The translations under genes were made by a program, and so were the position numbers. A model generated the notes under the pieces. The model saw only the letters and a list, made by a program, of their open reading frames with translations, had not been told where the DNA came from and did no database searches. A stretch of 64,000 bases of DNA from Thermococcus siculi (GTDB taxonomy: Archaea; Methanobacteriota_B; Thermococci; Thermococcales; Thermococcaceae), in contig NZ_CP015103.1 in the NCBI RefSeq assembly GCF_002214505.1, forward strand, positions 496,001 through 560,000. The letters are read 5' to 3'. This document shows, piece after piece, positions 53,365 to 62,349 of the stretch; position 1 is the first letter of the stretch; each line of letters opens with the position of its first letter.

Positions 53365-53850
53365 ATGATAGAGGACGCGGCGAAGAACGCGGTCATCGGA
53401 CAGGTTATCCTGATCTTTTCGGGGATAATGGGCAGTTTTTTCGCCTTTTTCCTGTGGATAATTGGCTTTGGGGTCTTTCTGCTGGGAATGAGTGGCTTCT
53501 CCGACGTCTTCGGGGAACCGAGGATATTCCGCTTCACCCTCCTCGCCGGGGGCATTGGCCTCTTCTCCGGGATTCTGCTCCTGGCGGGTCTCCCCAGGAT
53601 GGGGTTTACACTCCTCGCCGTGGCCTACCTGTTTGAGATAGCCGCCAACTATCTCCTCTACGTGGAATCCGGGGTCCCCGCGATAATCTGGGGCTACGTC
53701 CTGATGCTTATCGGGATTCCCCTGCTTGCGGTCGGGATCGGCACCCTGCTGATACTCGCGGGCAGGATAATGGTGATATATGGCTACCACTCAATCCCCG
53801 AGATTTACAGGGTAAAGAGAAGAGCCCGGGAGCATGTGGGGCTGGCCTGA
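53365..53850 (+). CDS. hypothetical polytopic membrane protein
   Basis: A 161-residue hydrophobic protein with four or five membrane segments and Gly-rich helices (LLAGGIGLFSGILLLAGLP). Family not recognised. ATG 53365 follows GGTGACACC and TTTTTATACC at 53327-53336 is the TATA box. Convergent with the TtuA-like gene (4-base gap). Confidence 0.7.
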   Translation: MIEDAAKNAVIGQVILIFSGIMGSFFAFFLWIIGFGVFLLGMSGFSDVFGEPRIFRFTLLAGGIGLFSGILLLAGLPRMGFTLLAVAYLFEIAANYLLYVESGVPAIIWGYVLMLIGIPLLAVGIGTLLILAGRIMVIYGYHSIPEIYRVKRRAREHVGLA

Positions 53851-53854
53851 GGCT

Positions 53855-54787
53855 CTATCCAGTGTCCCCTCCGGTTATTTTGAAATCGACCGGTTCCTCC
53901 AGCCCCCAGAATCTGCAGAAGGAGCATACCTCCCCGCTCGAAGGCATGCCGCATATTTTGCACTCCCTGAGCTCCGTCTCCTCCAGCTCGGCCTCGAAGA
54001 GATGCTTCTTCCTTAGATAACCCTTCACGAAGTTTATCTTCGTTCCGGGCCTCTTTTCCTCCATCTCGTTGAGGATGGCCTTCCACTCCAGCGTCGTCGC
54101 TCCCCTCGCGTGCGGGCACTCGTCTATCTCGTAGTCTATGCCGTTAGCCAGGGCGTATGCTACAACCTCCCTCTCCGTCACCTCGTAGAGCGGCTTGACC
54201 TTCTTGACGAGCTTGCCGTTGAACTGGGAGGGCGTTACAGGCCCCTGCTTTGCCAGGTACTGTGTGTTCCAGTTCATTATGTTGTTGAAGATGAAGCTGG
54301 CCTCGTCGTCGAGGTTGTGGCCGGTGACGACGACGTCGAAGCCGTTGTCGTAGGCGAACTTGTTGAAAATGTAGCGCTTGGTTAAGCCGCAGTATGAGCA
54401 GGTCGGCCTCCTCGTTCTCACTTCCCCGATCCCATGACCTAAAAGCTCCTTTACCCTGACGATGTGGAGTGGAGCGCCTATCTTCTCGCACTGCTTCTTT
54501 GCGTACTCCTCGCCCTTCTCGCTGTATTCGCCTATGCCGAGGTTTATGTGGAGGCACTCTACCCTGTAGCCGAGCTTTTTGAGGACGTAAGCTGTGACGG
54601 CAGAATCCTTGCCGCCGGAGATGACTACGAGAATCTTCTCGTCCGGCCTGAGCATCTTGTAGCGCTCTATCGTCCTCTTCACCTTCCTCTCGAAGTACTT
54701 CGTGAAGTGCTCCGGGCAGAGGTACATCCTCGGGTAGTGGAGCTTGATGAAGGCCGGTTTCTCGCAGAACTTGCACTTCACTGGCAT
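53855..54787 (-). CDS. TtuA/Ncs6-like tRNA thiolation enzyme, copy 2
   Basis: A PP-loop ATPase of the same family as the gene at 26982-27959, 310 residues. N-terminal zinc site CKFCEKPAFIKLHYPRM, SGGKDS (about 57-62), the catalytic-site TCSYCGLTKRY, GHNLDDEASF, and C-terminal CKICGMPSSGEVCSFC are complete. It differs enough in the central region to suggest a different tRNA position or a different thiolation partner. ATG 54787 follows GGTGAGAGAAA. Likely roles: thiolation of U34 (NcsA type) versus U54 (TtuA type); which is which is not decided. Confidence 0.9.
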   Translation of the reverse strand: MPVKCKFCEKPAFIKLHYPRMYLCPEHFTKYFERKVKRTIERYKMLRPDEKILVVISGGKDSAVTAYVLKKLGYRVECLHINLGIGEYSEKGEEYAKKQCEKIGAPLHIVRVKELLGHGIGEVRTRRPTCSYCGLTKRYIFNKFAYDNGFDVVVTGHNLDDEASFIFNNIMNWNTQYLAKQGPVTPSQFNGKLVKKVKPLYEVTEREVVAYALANGIDYEIDECPHARGATTLEWKAILNEMEEKRPGTKINFVKGYLRKKHLFEAELEETELRECKICGMPSSGEVCSFCRFWGLEEPVDFKITGGDTG

Positions 54788-54850
54788 TTTCTCTCACCAA
54801 AAATAGGAGGCGGCGGTGGCTTTTAACGTTAATCGTTCAATCCGAGGTCA

Positions 54851-56314
54851 TTATTCCAGGGCCTCCACGGCTTTCCTCCAATTCCCCTGCTTCCTGAACT
54901 CCCTCTCCGTGTAGAGGCCCTCCTTCTTCAGTATCCCCCTCGCAGCCAGAATTCCGGTGGCGGCGGCGTTAACGATGTCCCTGCTCAGCCCTGCGCCGTC
55001 TCCGGCGGCGAAGATTCCCTCTATGCTCGTCTCAAGGTTCTCATTGACCTCAGCGCGCATGGCGTAGTACTTTATCTCCGGCGCGTAGAGCAGGGTGTGA
55101 TCGCTGGCAACGCCCGGGAGGACCCTGTCGAGCTTCTCAAGGCCCTCTATGATGTTGGTAACGACGCGGTGCGGCAGGGCCATGGCTATGTCTCCCGGAG
55201 TAACGTGCCTGAGCGTCGGCTCGACGTCGCTCCTCCTTATCCTCGTCCACGTGCTCCTCCTTCCGCGCCTCAGATCCCCGAGCCTCTGGATTATCGGCTT
55301 CCCGCCTCCTATCGTCGTCGCCAGCTGGGCTATGCTCCTCCCGTAGGCGGTTGTGTCCTCAACCGGCTCGGGCAGTTCAATTCTGCTCAAAAAGGCGAAG
55401 TTGGTGTTGTTGCTTTTTCTCTCGTGCATCGAGTGGCCGTTAACGCCAACGTAGCCGTCGTAGCGCTCCTCAACGACGAAGCCGTTCGGGTTGGTGCAGA
55501 AGGTTCTCACGAAGTCGTCGTAGGTGTCGGTGTAGATGTGGAACTTGGGGTCGTGGTTTATGCTAGTTATCGGCTCCATAACTATGGCCGGAACCTCAAC
55601 GCGAACGCCCACGTCAATCGGCCCGTGCCTGGCCCTCAGGCCTATTCTCTGGGCCACGTCGTGGAACCAGTCGGCACCTCCGCGGCCGGGCGCGACGACG
55701 ATGTACCTAGCCTCAACCTCAAAAACGCTCGTCCCCTTCCTGACCCTGACCCAGCCCTTCCCGAATTCAAGGGCCTTTGTCCAGAGGAGGAACTCGACGC
55801 CCCTGCTTTCGAGGTGGCGCTTTATGTCTCCAATAACCCCCGGCGTTCTATCGGAGCCTATGTGCCTCTGGATTATCGGGATGAACTTGACGCCGGCCTG
55901 CGCCGCCCTCTGCTCCCAGTACCGAACCTGTTCCGGGTCGCCCCTGAAGAGGTTCCTCGGAGACTTGTGCCTCAGGAAAATCCGGTCAACCTCCCAGACG
56001 AGCTGCCAGGCGTAGTTCTCGTCTCCGGTTAGCTCGCTCAGGTCGCCCCCTATGTCCGGGCGGAGGTTTATCGTGCCGTCGCTCAATCCACCGGCACCGC
56101 CGACGCCGCTCATTATGTGGCAGGGTTGGCAGCCGATGCAGTAGCCGAGTTCGTACATCGGGCAGGTTCTCTGCTCAACGTCTCCCCCTTCGTCGATCAC
56201 CAGAACCCTAAAATCGCTTTTTTCGGCGAGTTCGTAGGCCGCGAAGAGGCCCGCCGGGCCGGCTCCGATAATCACAACGTCGTAGCCCTTTCCGCTTCCT
56301 TCCTCAGAAACCAT
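54851..56314 (-). CDS. COG2509-type FAD-dependent dehydrogenase
   Basis: A 487-residue flavoprotein. The FAD Rossmann motif VVIIGAGPAGLFAAYELAEK (14-33), CPMYELGYCIGCQPCHIMSG with several Cys close to the active site, and the second FAD contact GIFAAGDGAGLSRDIVNAAA near the C-terminus are visible. COG2509 proteins are uncharacterised; the Cys cluster suggests thiol or sulfur redox chemistry. ATG 56314 has AAGGGAAAT upstream. Divergent from the CBS/antiporter operon. Confidence 0.88.
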   Translation of the reverse strand: MVSEEGSGKGYDVVIIGAGPAGLFAAYELAEKSDFRVLVIDEGGDVEQRTCPMYELGYCIGCQPCHIMSGVGGAGGLSDGTINLRPDIGGDLSELTGDENYAWQLVWEVDRIFLRHKSPRNLFRGDPEQVRYWEQRAAQAGVKFIPIIQRHIGSDRTPGVIGDIKRHLESRGVEFLLWTKALEFGKGWVRVRKGTSVFEVEARYIVVAPGRGGADWFHDVAQRIGLRARHGPIDVGVRVEVPAIVMEPITSINHDPKFHIYTDTYDDFVRTFCTNPNGFVVEERYDGYVGVNGHSMHERKSNNTNFAFLSRIELPEPVEDTTAYGRSIAQLATTIGGGKPIIQRLGDLRRGRRSTWTRIRRSDVEPTLRHVTPGDIAMALPHRVVTNIIEGLEKLDRVLPGVASDHTLLYAPEIKYYAMRAEVNENLETSIEGIFAAGDGAGLSRDIVNAAATGILAARGILKKEGLYTEREFRKQGNWRKAVEALE

Positions 56315-56397
56315 ATTTCCCTTGCCAACTTCTATGGCTCCACCCTTAAAAAGTTTTTGGCAAATTTTTGGTTAAATTCCTTGCATTATTGGGGCAA

Positions 56398-56419
56398 TAT
56401 TGACTTAAAAACGTCAATA
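56398..56419. promoter_or_regulatory. inverted repeat TATTGAC-N8-GTCAATA
   Basis: A perfect 7-base inverted repeat in the AT-rich gap between the COG2509 gene and the CBS/antiporter operon, upstream of the TATA-like CCTTTAAAC. It may be an operator for either gene. Confidence 0.5.
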
Positions 56420-56473
56420 ACCTTCCCGAAACCTTTAAACATGTATGCACGTTAGTGTTTATTCGTGGGGTTT

Positions 56474-57028
56474 ATGGAGGAGGCCAAATCTGAGAAGGCC
56501 AAGGCCGCCAAGGCCAAGAAGATACACATAATTCACAGCAAGAGAAAGCTTCTCCAGCTCCAGAGAAAGGAGGAGATGAGCCACAACATCCGCTACATCT
56601 CCAAGGTACCCGTCAGGATAGTCATGGACACGGACTTCCTCACCCTCCACCCGGATGATTCCCTCTCAAAGCTCGTTCAGAATCTCAGGGGTGAGGAGAG
56701 TTCCGCCGTCGTCGTCGACGAGGAGGGAAAACTTCTGGGCTTCATAACGATGAAGGATCTGCTCCACTTCTTCGAACCCCCGAGGAGGTACTCGATAGTC
56801 GGCATAGGTCTCCTGAGGAAGTATTCTGTGAACAGGACGTCCAGGATAGAGGACATAATGGTCAAGAAGCCTGTGACTATAGGCATCGACGACAACCTGG
56901 GAAGGGCCATAAAGATCATGCTCGAAACCGGAAAGCACCACCTTCCGGTCGTCGATGATGAGAACCGGGTTCATGGACTCCTTGAGATTAAGGACATAAT
57001 AAGGCTCATTCGCATAGTCTCCGCTTAG
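56474..57028 (+). CDS. tandem CBS domain protein preceding two antiporters
   Basis: A 184-residue protein with a Lys/Ala-rich N-terminal helix (about 1-40) and two CBS motifs: FLTLHPDDSLSKLVQNLRG ... GFITMKDLLHFF, then KKPVTIGIDDNLGRAIKIML ... LLEIKDIIRLIR. CBS pairs bind adenine nucleotides and gate transporters. ATG 56474 is preferred over GTG 56465. It is immediately followed by two CPA2 antiporter genes, so regulation of cation/proton exchange by nucleotide is a reasonable inference. Confidence 0.9.
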   Translation: MEEAKSEKAKAAKAKKIHIIHSKRKLLQLQRKEEMSHNIRYISKVPVRIVMDTDFLTLHPDDSLSKLVQNLRGEESSAVVVDEEGKLLGFITMKDLLHFFEPPRRYSIVGIGLLRKYSVNRTSRIEDIMVKKPVTIGIDDNLGRAIKIMLETGKHHLPVVDDENRVHGLLEIKDIIRLIRIVSA

Positions 57029-57055
57029 TTGAATAGATTCCCAGGGATGATAATC

Positions 57056-58198
57056 ATGGACGTGTTCCTAGAGCTGGCGCTGATACTCATAGTTGCGAAG
57101 CTGTTCGGGTATCTTGCCGTCAGGCTCGGGTTTCCAGCGGCTCTCGGTCAGCTGATAGGCGGAATAATCATTGGCCCCTCCATTCTGAACTTGGTGGCCT
57201 TCGATGAGAGTGTAAAGCTCCTCGCGGATCTCGGCGTGGTCATGCTTCTCTTTTTGGCTGGCCTTGAGACTGACGTTGAGGAGTTCAAGCACGTTGGGGT
57301 TCAGGCCTTCATCGTTGCATCCCTCGGAGTTCTGGTGCCCTTCATATTGGGCTACCTGGCCGCGGTGGCCTGGGGCTATTCAAGCATAGAGGCGATGTTT
57401 CTCGGTGGAGTTCTCACGGCTACAAGCGTCGGACTCACCACCAGCATCCTCATGGAGATGAAAAAACTCCGCAGCAGGGTTGGAACGACGATTTTAGCGG
57501 CTGCGGTTGTCGACGATGTCCTCGGCATAATAGTCCTGACGATACTCGTGGGAATAAACACCCGCGGAAGCGTCTACTTCAAAGATCTCCTCATAATCCT
57601 CGGCGAGGTGGCTGTTTACTTTTCCCTTGGACTTCTCGTTGGCCATCCTGCTGTAAAGGAGACCCTTAAGCTCTCCGAGAGGATAACCCTTCCCGAGACC
57701 GTTACCGCTTTCGCGATAGCCATAATGCTCGTGTTCGCCTATCTCGCCGAGCAGTTCCAGATAGCGGGCATAACGGGTGCCTACCTGGCTGGACTCCTCG
57801 TTGCCAGCAGCGACGAGGCGAGGGAAGTTGACAGGAAGTTCATGACGATAGGTTACTCCCTCTTCATCCCCATATTCCTCGTCAGCATAGGGATAGAGAG
57901 TGATATCCGCGTTCTGGCCCACGCGGGGACCTTTGCGTTGATCTACGCCTTTCTGGCAATAATCAGCAAGATAATCGGCTGCGGCTTCGGAGCGTTCGTC
58001 TCTAAGTTCAAATCCATAGAATCGCTCCAGATAGGCGTTGGAATGATACCCCGCATGGAGGTCGCCTTGATAATGGCGAACGTGGCCCTGAACGAGGGCG
58101 TCTTCGATAACGGGACCTTCTCGATACCCGTTACGATGGTTCTAATAACAACGATTGTAACGCCGTTCCTCCTGAAATGGGCGTTTTCAAGGGAATAG
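57056..58198 (+). CDS. CPA2 family cation:proton antiporter, first of tandem pair
   Basis: A 380-residue antiporter with about 12 membrane segments. GQLIGGIIIGPSILNLVAF (N-terminal repeat), the acidic pair in LAAAVVDDVLGIIVLTILVG, and IPRMEVALIMANVALNEGVF are the family landmarks. ATG 57056 follows GGGATGAT; the in-frame TTG 57029 is not needed. The next antiporter gene starts 11 bases downstream and the CBS gene is upstream. Confidence 0.93.
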   Translation: MDVFLELALILIVAKLFGYLAVRLGFPAALGQLIGGIIIGPSILNLVAFDESVKLLADLGVVMLLFLAGLETDVEEFKHVGVQAFIVASLGVLVPFILGYLAAVAWGYSSIEAMFLGGVLTATSVGLTTSILMEMKKLRSRVGTTILAAAVVDDVLGIIVLTILVGINTRGSVYFKDLLIILGEVAVYFSLGLLVGHPAVKETLKLSERITLPETVTAFAIAIMLVFAYLAEQFQIAGITGAYLAGLLVASSDEAREVDRKFMTIGYSLFIPIFLVSIGIESDIRVLAHAGTFALIYAFLAIISKIIGCGFGAFVSKFKSIESLQIGVGMIPRMEVALIMANVALNEGVFDNGTFSIPVTMVLITTIVTPFLLKWAFSRE

Positions 58199-58208
58199 GG
58201 GCGATGCT

Positions 58209-59333
58209 ATGGAGATACTCCTCCTCATTGCCGTAATGCTTGCCACCGCGAAGTTAATGGGGTATCTCTTCGAGAGGATAGGCCAGCCCGTTGTTCTGGG
58301 CCAGATATTCGGCGGCCTCCTGATAGGCATCTTCTTTGACACAAACCCCGTAATCAGCCAGTTCGCCAACCTCGGCGTCCTGCTCCTGCTCTTCATAGCC
58401 GGCCTTGAGAGCGAGCTGGAGGAGTTCAGGCGCGTTGGAAAGCAGAGCGTCTTCGTGGCTGGGTTTGGTGTTCTAGTCGCCTTCCTCTTCGGGTTCGGCG
58501 TCGCATACTTCTTCGCCCCGTTCCACGAGGCGGTTCTCTACGGTGCGATGATGACCCCGACGAGCGTGAGCATCACCGTGAAGGTTCTCATGGAGCTGAG
58601 GAAGCTCAATACTCGCGAGGGGACGACCATTCTGGCTGCAGCCGTCGTTGACGACGTCCTCGGAATCCTCGTGCTCACCATCGCCATCTCGATGATCAAG
58701 GGCGGTTCGGTCAACTACTCCAGCCTCGCGGAAGTGATCATCTCGGTCTCCCTCCTCCTGTTCTTCTTCATTTACTTCGGCCCGGGAATGGCCGACAGGG
58801 TCTTCAGGTATGTCTCGAAGATCGACCTCCCGGAGAGCGAGACGGCCTTCGCCCTCGTCTTCCTGATAGTCTTTGCCTTTCTCGCGGAGCATCTCAATCT
58901 GGCCTCGATACTCGGGGCTTACCTCACGGGCCTCGCACTCGGCCAGATTCCGAAGAAGAAGGCCATCATGGATCACATGAACGTTCTCGGCTACTCACTC
59001 TTCATTCCGCTATTCTTCGTTGAAGTCGGCATGAGGATAGAGCTGTCCTACATCCTCCACGCGGGTTCGTTCGCCGTCCTCTACACCCTCGCCGCCATCG
59101 TCAGCAAGGTCATCGGCTGTGGCCTTGGCGCCAGACTGAGCGGCTTCGACTGGCGCTCTTCCCTCAACATAGGGGTCGGTATGATACCTAGGATGGGCGT
59201 CGAGCTGGCCATGCTCGCGGTTGCCATAGCGAGCGGTATAATCGGAAGCGACGCCCTCACCGTGGCCATCCTTATGGTCTTCACGACGACAATAATAACG
59301 CCGCCACTCCTCAAGTGGCTCTACTCCAGATAG
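58209..59333 (+). CDS. CPA2 family cation:proton antiporter, second of tandem pair
   Basis: A 374-residue paralogue of the preceding antiporter, same topology. Landmarks: GQPVVLGQIFGGLLIGIFF, the acidic pair in LAAAVVDDVLGILVLTIAIS, GYSLFIPLFFVEVGMRIEL, and IPRMGVELAMLAVAIASGI. GGGGCGATGCT precedes ATG 58209. The two tandem proteins may form a heterodimer or serve different ions; the arrangement does not decide. Confidence 0.93.
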   Translation: MEILLLIAVMLATAKLMGYLFERIGQPVVLGQIFGGLLIGIFFDTNPVISQFANLGVLLLLFIAGLESELEEFRRVGKQSVFVAGFGVLVAFLFGFGVAYFFAPFHEAVLYGAMMTPTSVSITVKVLMELRKLNTREGTTILAAAVVDDVLGILVLTIAISMIKGGSVNYSSLAEVIISVSLLLFFFIYFGPGMADRVFRYVSKIDLPESETAFALVFLIVFAFLAEHLNLASILGAYLTGLALGQIPKKKAIMDHMNVLGYSLFIPLFFVEVGMRIELSYILHAGSFAVLYTLAAIVSKVIGCGLGARLSGFDWRSSLNIGVGMIPRMGVELAMLAVAIASGIIGSDALTVAILMVFTTTIITPPLLKWLYSR

Positions 59334-59404
59334 CTCAGCCAACCGGGCACTCATCACGGGTCGGCCAGTGCCGGTCTCGTCATCGCGTACATAGTTGGGC
59401 ATAG

Positions 59405-59413
59405 GTTTATAAA
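59405..59413 (+). promoter_or_regulatory. TATA box of the MarC-family gene
   Basis: GTTTATAAA at 22 bases before the ATG, with no GGTG motif between them. The geometry predicts transcription starting at or one to two bases before the ATG, so a leaderless message. Confidence 0.6.
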
Positions 59414-59434
59414 TTCCTCACCCCAGCCGAAAAC

Positions 59435-60049
59435 ATGAACGAGGTGCTCTCGATACTGAGTTCGGCGTTCTTCATGCTCATCATGATAGACCCGAGCGAC
59501 AAGATACTCCTGGTCAGCCTTCTCCGCGAGGACTTCCACATAGAGGACATAAGGACGCTCATCATCAGGGCGAACCTCATAGGATTCCTCCTGCTCTTCC
59601 TGTTCGCCCTGTCCGGCCAGATAATCCTCCAGGAGATATTCCACATCGACATAAACGCCCTCCGCGTGGCTGGAGGCTTCGTTCTCTTCAAGATAGGTCT
59701 CGAGGCCCTTGAGAGCGGCGGAATGCTCACGCTCAAGAGGGAGAAGAACATACTCGCCCTGGCTGCCGTTCCCGTTGCAACGCCCCTCATAGCCGGCCCA
59801 GCGGCGATAACCACCGCGATAACCCTTACCGCCGAAAAGGGCCTCTACCACGCGACGGCCGCTATATTCCTGGCCATCGTCTTAACGGCACTCACCATGT
59901 TCACCACGCTCTACCTCATCAAGAACGTCAGCAAGACCACCCTCGGTGTCTTCATCAGGATAATCGGTATGTTCACGATGGCCATCGGTGCCCAGATGAT
60001 GGTGCAGGGTGTAGTTGGCATCTACCTCCTGATGACCTCGGCGTCTTAG
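59435..60049 (+). CDS. MarC family integral membrane protein
   Basis: A 204-residue MarC/UPF0056-type protein with six membrane segments ([19 protein letters not shown] at the N-terminus, [18 protein letters not shown] in the middle, MTIAIG-like [19 protein letters not shown] at the end). The family was once tied to multiple antibiotic resistance but its function is unsettled. Probably leaderless, as judged from the TATA distance. Confidence 0.9.
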   Translation: MNEVLSILSSAFFMLIMIDPSDKILLVSLLREDFHIEDIRTLIIRANLIGFLLLFLFALSGQIILQEIFHIDINALRVAGGFVLFKIGLEALESGGMLTLKREKNILALAAVPVATPLIAGPAAITTAITLTAEKGLYHATAAIFLAIVLTALTMFTTLYLIKNVSKTTLGVFIRIIGMFTMAIGAQMMVQGVVGIYLLMTSAS

Positions 60050-60117
60050 CATATCGTCAACTTCCGCCGGGCTAACCTTTTAACCCCTTCCGCTTTTCCC
60101 TGAGAGGAGGGTTCGAA

Positions 60118-61428
60118 ATGAAGAGACTGGAGAAGGTCAAGGGAACGCGAGATTTGCTGCCGGAGGAGATGGCGAAGAGGAGATGGGTCTTCGAGAGAAT
60201 AAGGGATGTATTCGAGAGGTATGACTTTCACGAGGTTTTAACTCCCACCTTCGAGTACACGAGGCTCTTCCAGCTCAGGAGCGGTGAGGAGGTCGTTGAG
60301 CAGCTCTACGCCTTCGAGGACAAGGGCGGAAGAAACCTCTCCCTGAGGCCTGATATGACCTCGAGCGTCGCAAGGCTCTACGTCAACCAGTTCCAGAATG
60401 CTCCGAAGCCGATAAAGTGGTACTACATGGCCAACATGTTCCGCTATGAGGAACCCCAGAGCGGCCGCTACCGCGAGTTCTGGCAGGCCGGAGTCGAACT
60501 CCTGGGAAGCGACAGGATCGAGGCGGACGCCGAGGTCATAGCCCTCTTCGTCGAGAGCTACCTCGCAACCGGCCTGAAGGACTTCACGGTAAACATAGGC
60601 GACAGGGTTCTCCTCGACGAGTTCGCGAAGATGCTCGGCGTTGAGGACGACATCGGTCTTATGAGGCTCATCGACAAGAAGGACAAGCTCTCGAAGGAGG
60701 ACTTCATTGGGGCCCTCAAAGAGTTCGGGCTGGACGATGAGGGCGTTAAAAAGGTTCTCTCGCTCATTGAGATCAAGGGCCTTCCGGAGGAGGTTCTCCC
60801 GAAGGCCGAAGAGCTGTTCACGGGTGAAGAGGCCAAAGCCGAAATAAAGCGCCTCTACGAGCTGGTCGACCTCCTCAGGGCCTACGGCGTCTCGGACTGG
60901 ATAAGGATAGACCTCGGCATCGCCCGCGGTTTTGACTACTACACGAGCATAGTCTTCGAGGCGATAGCCCCGAACGACCTCGGAATAGGCTCGATAGGCG
61001 GCGGCGGTCGTTATGACAACCTCATTGAGGTCTTCGGAGGGAAGCCAACCCCGGCAACCGGCTTCGCCATAGGCATCGAGAGGCTCATACCTATACTGGA
61101 GTGGAAGGGCCTCGTTCCCGGGCCGAAGCTCAGGCCGGAGGTCTACGCGATTCCCATAGGAAAGGACGCCGAGGTCAGAAAAGCAGCGATAGAGATCGTT
61201 TCGGAACTCAGGAGGGCTGGAGTCAAGGCCGACTACGAGCTAACGGGCAGGAAGATAGGGAAGGCCCTCGACTACGCGGGAAGGCTCGGCGTTCCCTTCG
61301 TTGTCCTCGTCGGAAAGAGGGACCTGGCTGAGGGCAGGGTCACGGTAAGGGACATGGAAACCGGCGAGCAGAGAGCTGTGGAGAAGGAAAAGGCCGTCGA
61401 GGAGATACTGGCTCTCCTCGGACTCTGA
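60118..61428 (+). CDS. hisS: histidyl-tRNA synthetase
   Basis: Class II aminoacyl-tRNA synthetase charging tRNA-His, 436 residues, usual archaeal length. Motif 1 is near FHEVLTPTFEYTRLF, motif 2 around NMFRYEEPQSGRYREFWQAG, the histidine-specific ARGFDYYTS and the motif 3 TGFAIGIERLIP are all present. The C-terminal anticodon-binding domain follows. GAGGAGGG precedes the ATG and a TATA-like CCTTTTAACC lies upstream. Confidence 0.97.
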   Translation: MKRLEKVKGTRDLLPEEMAKRRWVFERIRDVFERYDFHEVLTPTFEYTRLFQLRSGEEVVEQLYAFEDKGGRNLSLRPDMTSSVARLYVNQFQNAPKPIKWYYMANMFRYEEPQSGRYREFWQAGVELLGSDRIEADAEVIALFVESYLATGLKDFTVNIGDRVLLDEFAKMLGVEDDIGLMRLIDKKDKLSKEDFIGALKEFGLDDEGVKKVLSLIEIKGLPEEVLPKAEELFTGEEAKAEIKRLYELVDLLRAYGVSDWIRIDLGIARGFDYYTSIVFEAIAPNDLGIGSIGGGGRYDNLIEVFGGKPTPATGFAIGIERLIPILEWKGLVPGPKLRPEVYAIPIGKDAEVRKAAIEIVSELRRAGVKADYELTGRKIGKALDYAGRLGVPFVVLVGKRDLAEGRVTVRDMETGEQRAVEKEKAVEEILALLGL

Positions 61429-61551
61429 TCACTTCTTCACCTCCACCCGGAACTCTCTCGCCTTTCTTTTCATTCTCCACGCCTCAAAGCGCCTCACGAA
61501 GGGGCACTTCGAGCGCCACTTCAGGTAGGCGTTCCTCAGGAAATCGAACAT
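61429..61551 (-). CDS. 40-residue basic protein, coupled to PLD gene
   Basis: A small frame from ATG 61551, preceded by GGTGATACC, to the TGA beside the hisS stop (no base shared). The product (MFDFLRNAYLKWRSKCPFVR onward) is strongly basic with the ending RKAREFRVEVKK. The ribosome binding site overlaps the stop of the PLD gene, so translation follows it. Being too short for standard gene calling, it is easily missed. Function unknown; RNA- or membrane-binding is possible from charge. Confidence 0.6.
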   Translation of the reverse strand: MFDFLRNAYLKWRSKCPFVRRFEAWRMKRKAREFRVEVKK

Positions 61552-61560
61552 GGTATCACC

Positions 61561-62349
61561 TCATCTCCCGCGCACCCTTTTGAAGTAGTCCACCATCTCT
61601 TCGGCAAGCTTCCTGGAGTCTATCCTGACGCTCACCTCGTGGTTCCAGTCCAAAGCCGCTTCGCTCCAGTTGTGGCTCCCTATGAAGACGGTCTTACCGT
61701 CTATCACCACGACCTTCGCATGGAGCGTCGTTGAGGGTGAGTCAAAGGTAACATCAACCCCGTTCGCCCTCAAGTAGTCGTAGGCCTTCCTGTTTTCGTC
61801 TATTCCATCTTCGAGGAGCACGTGGACCCTGACGCCCCTCTGTCTGGCCTTCACCAGCGCCCTTATGAGGTCGTTGGCCGGGTCGTAGCCGTCCCCCGGG
61901 TCGTACTTCATGAGGAACATCATGACGTATATCTCGCTCTTTGAGCTGTCTATGGCTTTGATGAGATTCGTGTAGTACTCCCGCTCCTCCAAAACCGTGA
62001 CGGTGTAGCCCTCTCCCCCCGTAACTGGGGATGAACCGGTTTGAGTTCCTCCCGTCAGGCACTCCCGGTACTTCTCCCGAAGCTCGGCCATGGTCTGCTG
62101 TGTCGCGTTAAGTGCCCTCTCAACGGTCATCAGCCGCTCACTGCACGCGGTTAGATTGCGCTCCAGCACCTCCAGCCGGCTGGTGTTCTCGATGTATCTC
62201 GTCGTTGTCTCGGTTTTCGTCTTCGTCACTGTTATCGTTTCCCCTGGAAGGGTCACGGTCTCCCTGGCCGTCCCCCCGAGGCAACCCGCCGAGATAACCA
62301 AGAAGGCTATGATTAAAACCACGAGCACCCTTGGGACAATCCGTCTCAT
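61561..62349 (-). CDS. lipoprotein phospholipase D-like nuclease
   Basis: A 262-residue secreted lipoprotein with one HKD motif. The signal peptide ends in a lipobox (VISAGC, Cys23). A coiled coil (about 45-95) leads to the PLD domain, whose catalytic region reads LHAKVVVIDGKTVFIGSHNW. It is similar to Nuc-type nucleases that dimerise to make the active site. The start is best at ATG 62349: there is no ribosome binding site, and ACTTTTTATTGG about 25 bases upstream looks like a TATA element, so leaderless. Extracytoplasmic DNA or lipid cleavage is inferred. Confidence 0.85.
   Translation of the reverse strand: MRRIVPRVLVVLIIAFLVISAGCLGGTARETVTLPGETITVTKTKTETTTRYIENTSRLEVLERNLTACSERLMTVERALNATQQTMAELREKYRECLTGGTQTGSSPVTGGEGYTVTVLEEREYYTNLIKAIDSSKSEIYVMMFLMKYDPGDGYDPANDLIRALVKARQRGVRVHVLLEDGIDENRKAYDYLRANGVDVTFDSPSTTLHAKVVVIDGKTVFIGSHNWSEAALDWNHEVSVRIDSRKLAEEMVDYFKRVRGR

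Noticed and set aside
60111-60120. GGGTTCGAA resembling a tRNA T-loop
   Set aside because: No acceptor, D- or anticodon stem around it; it is the ribosome binding site and start of hisS.
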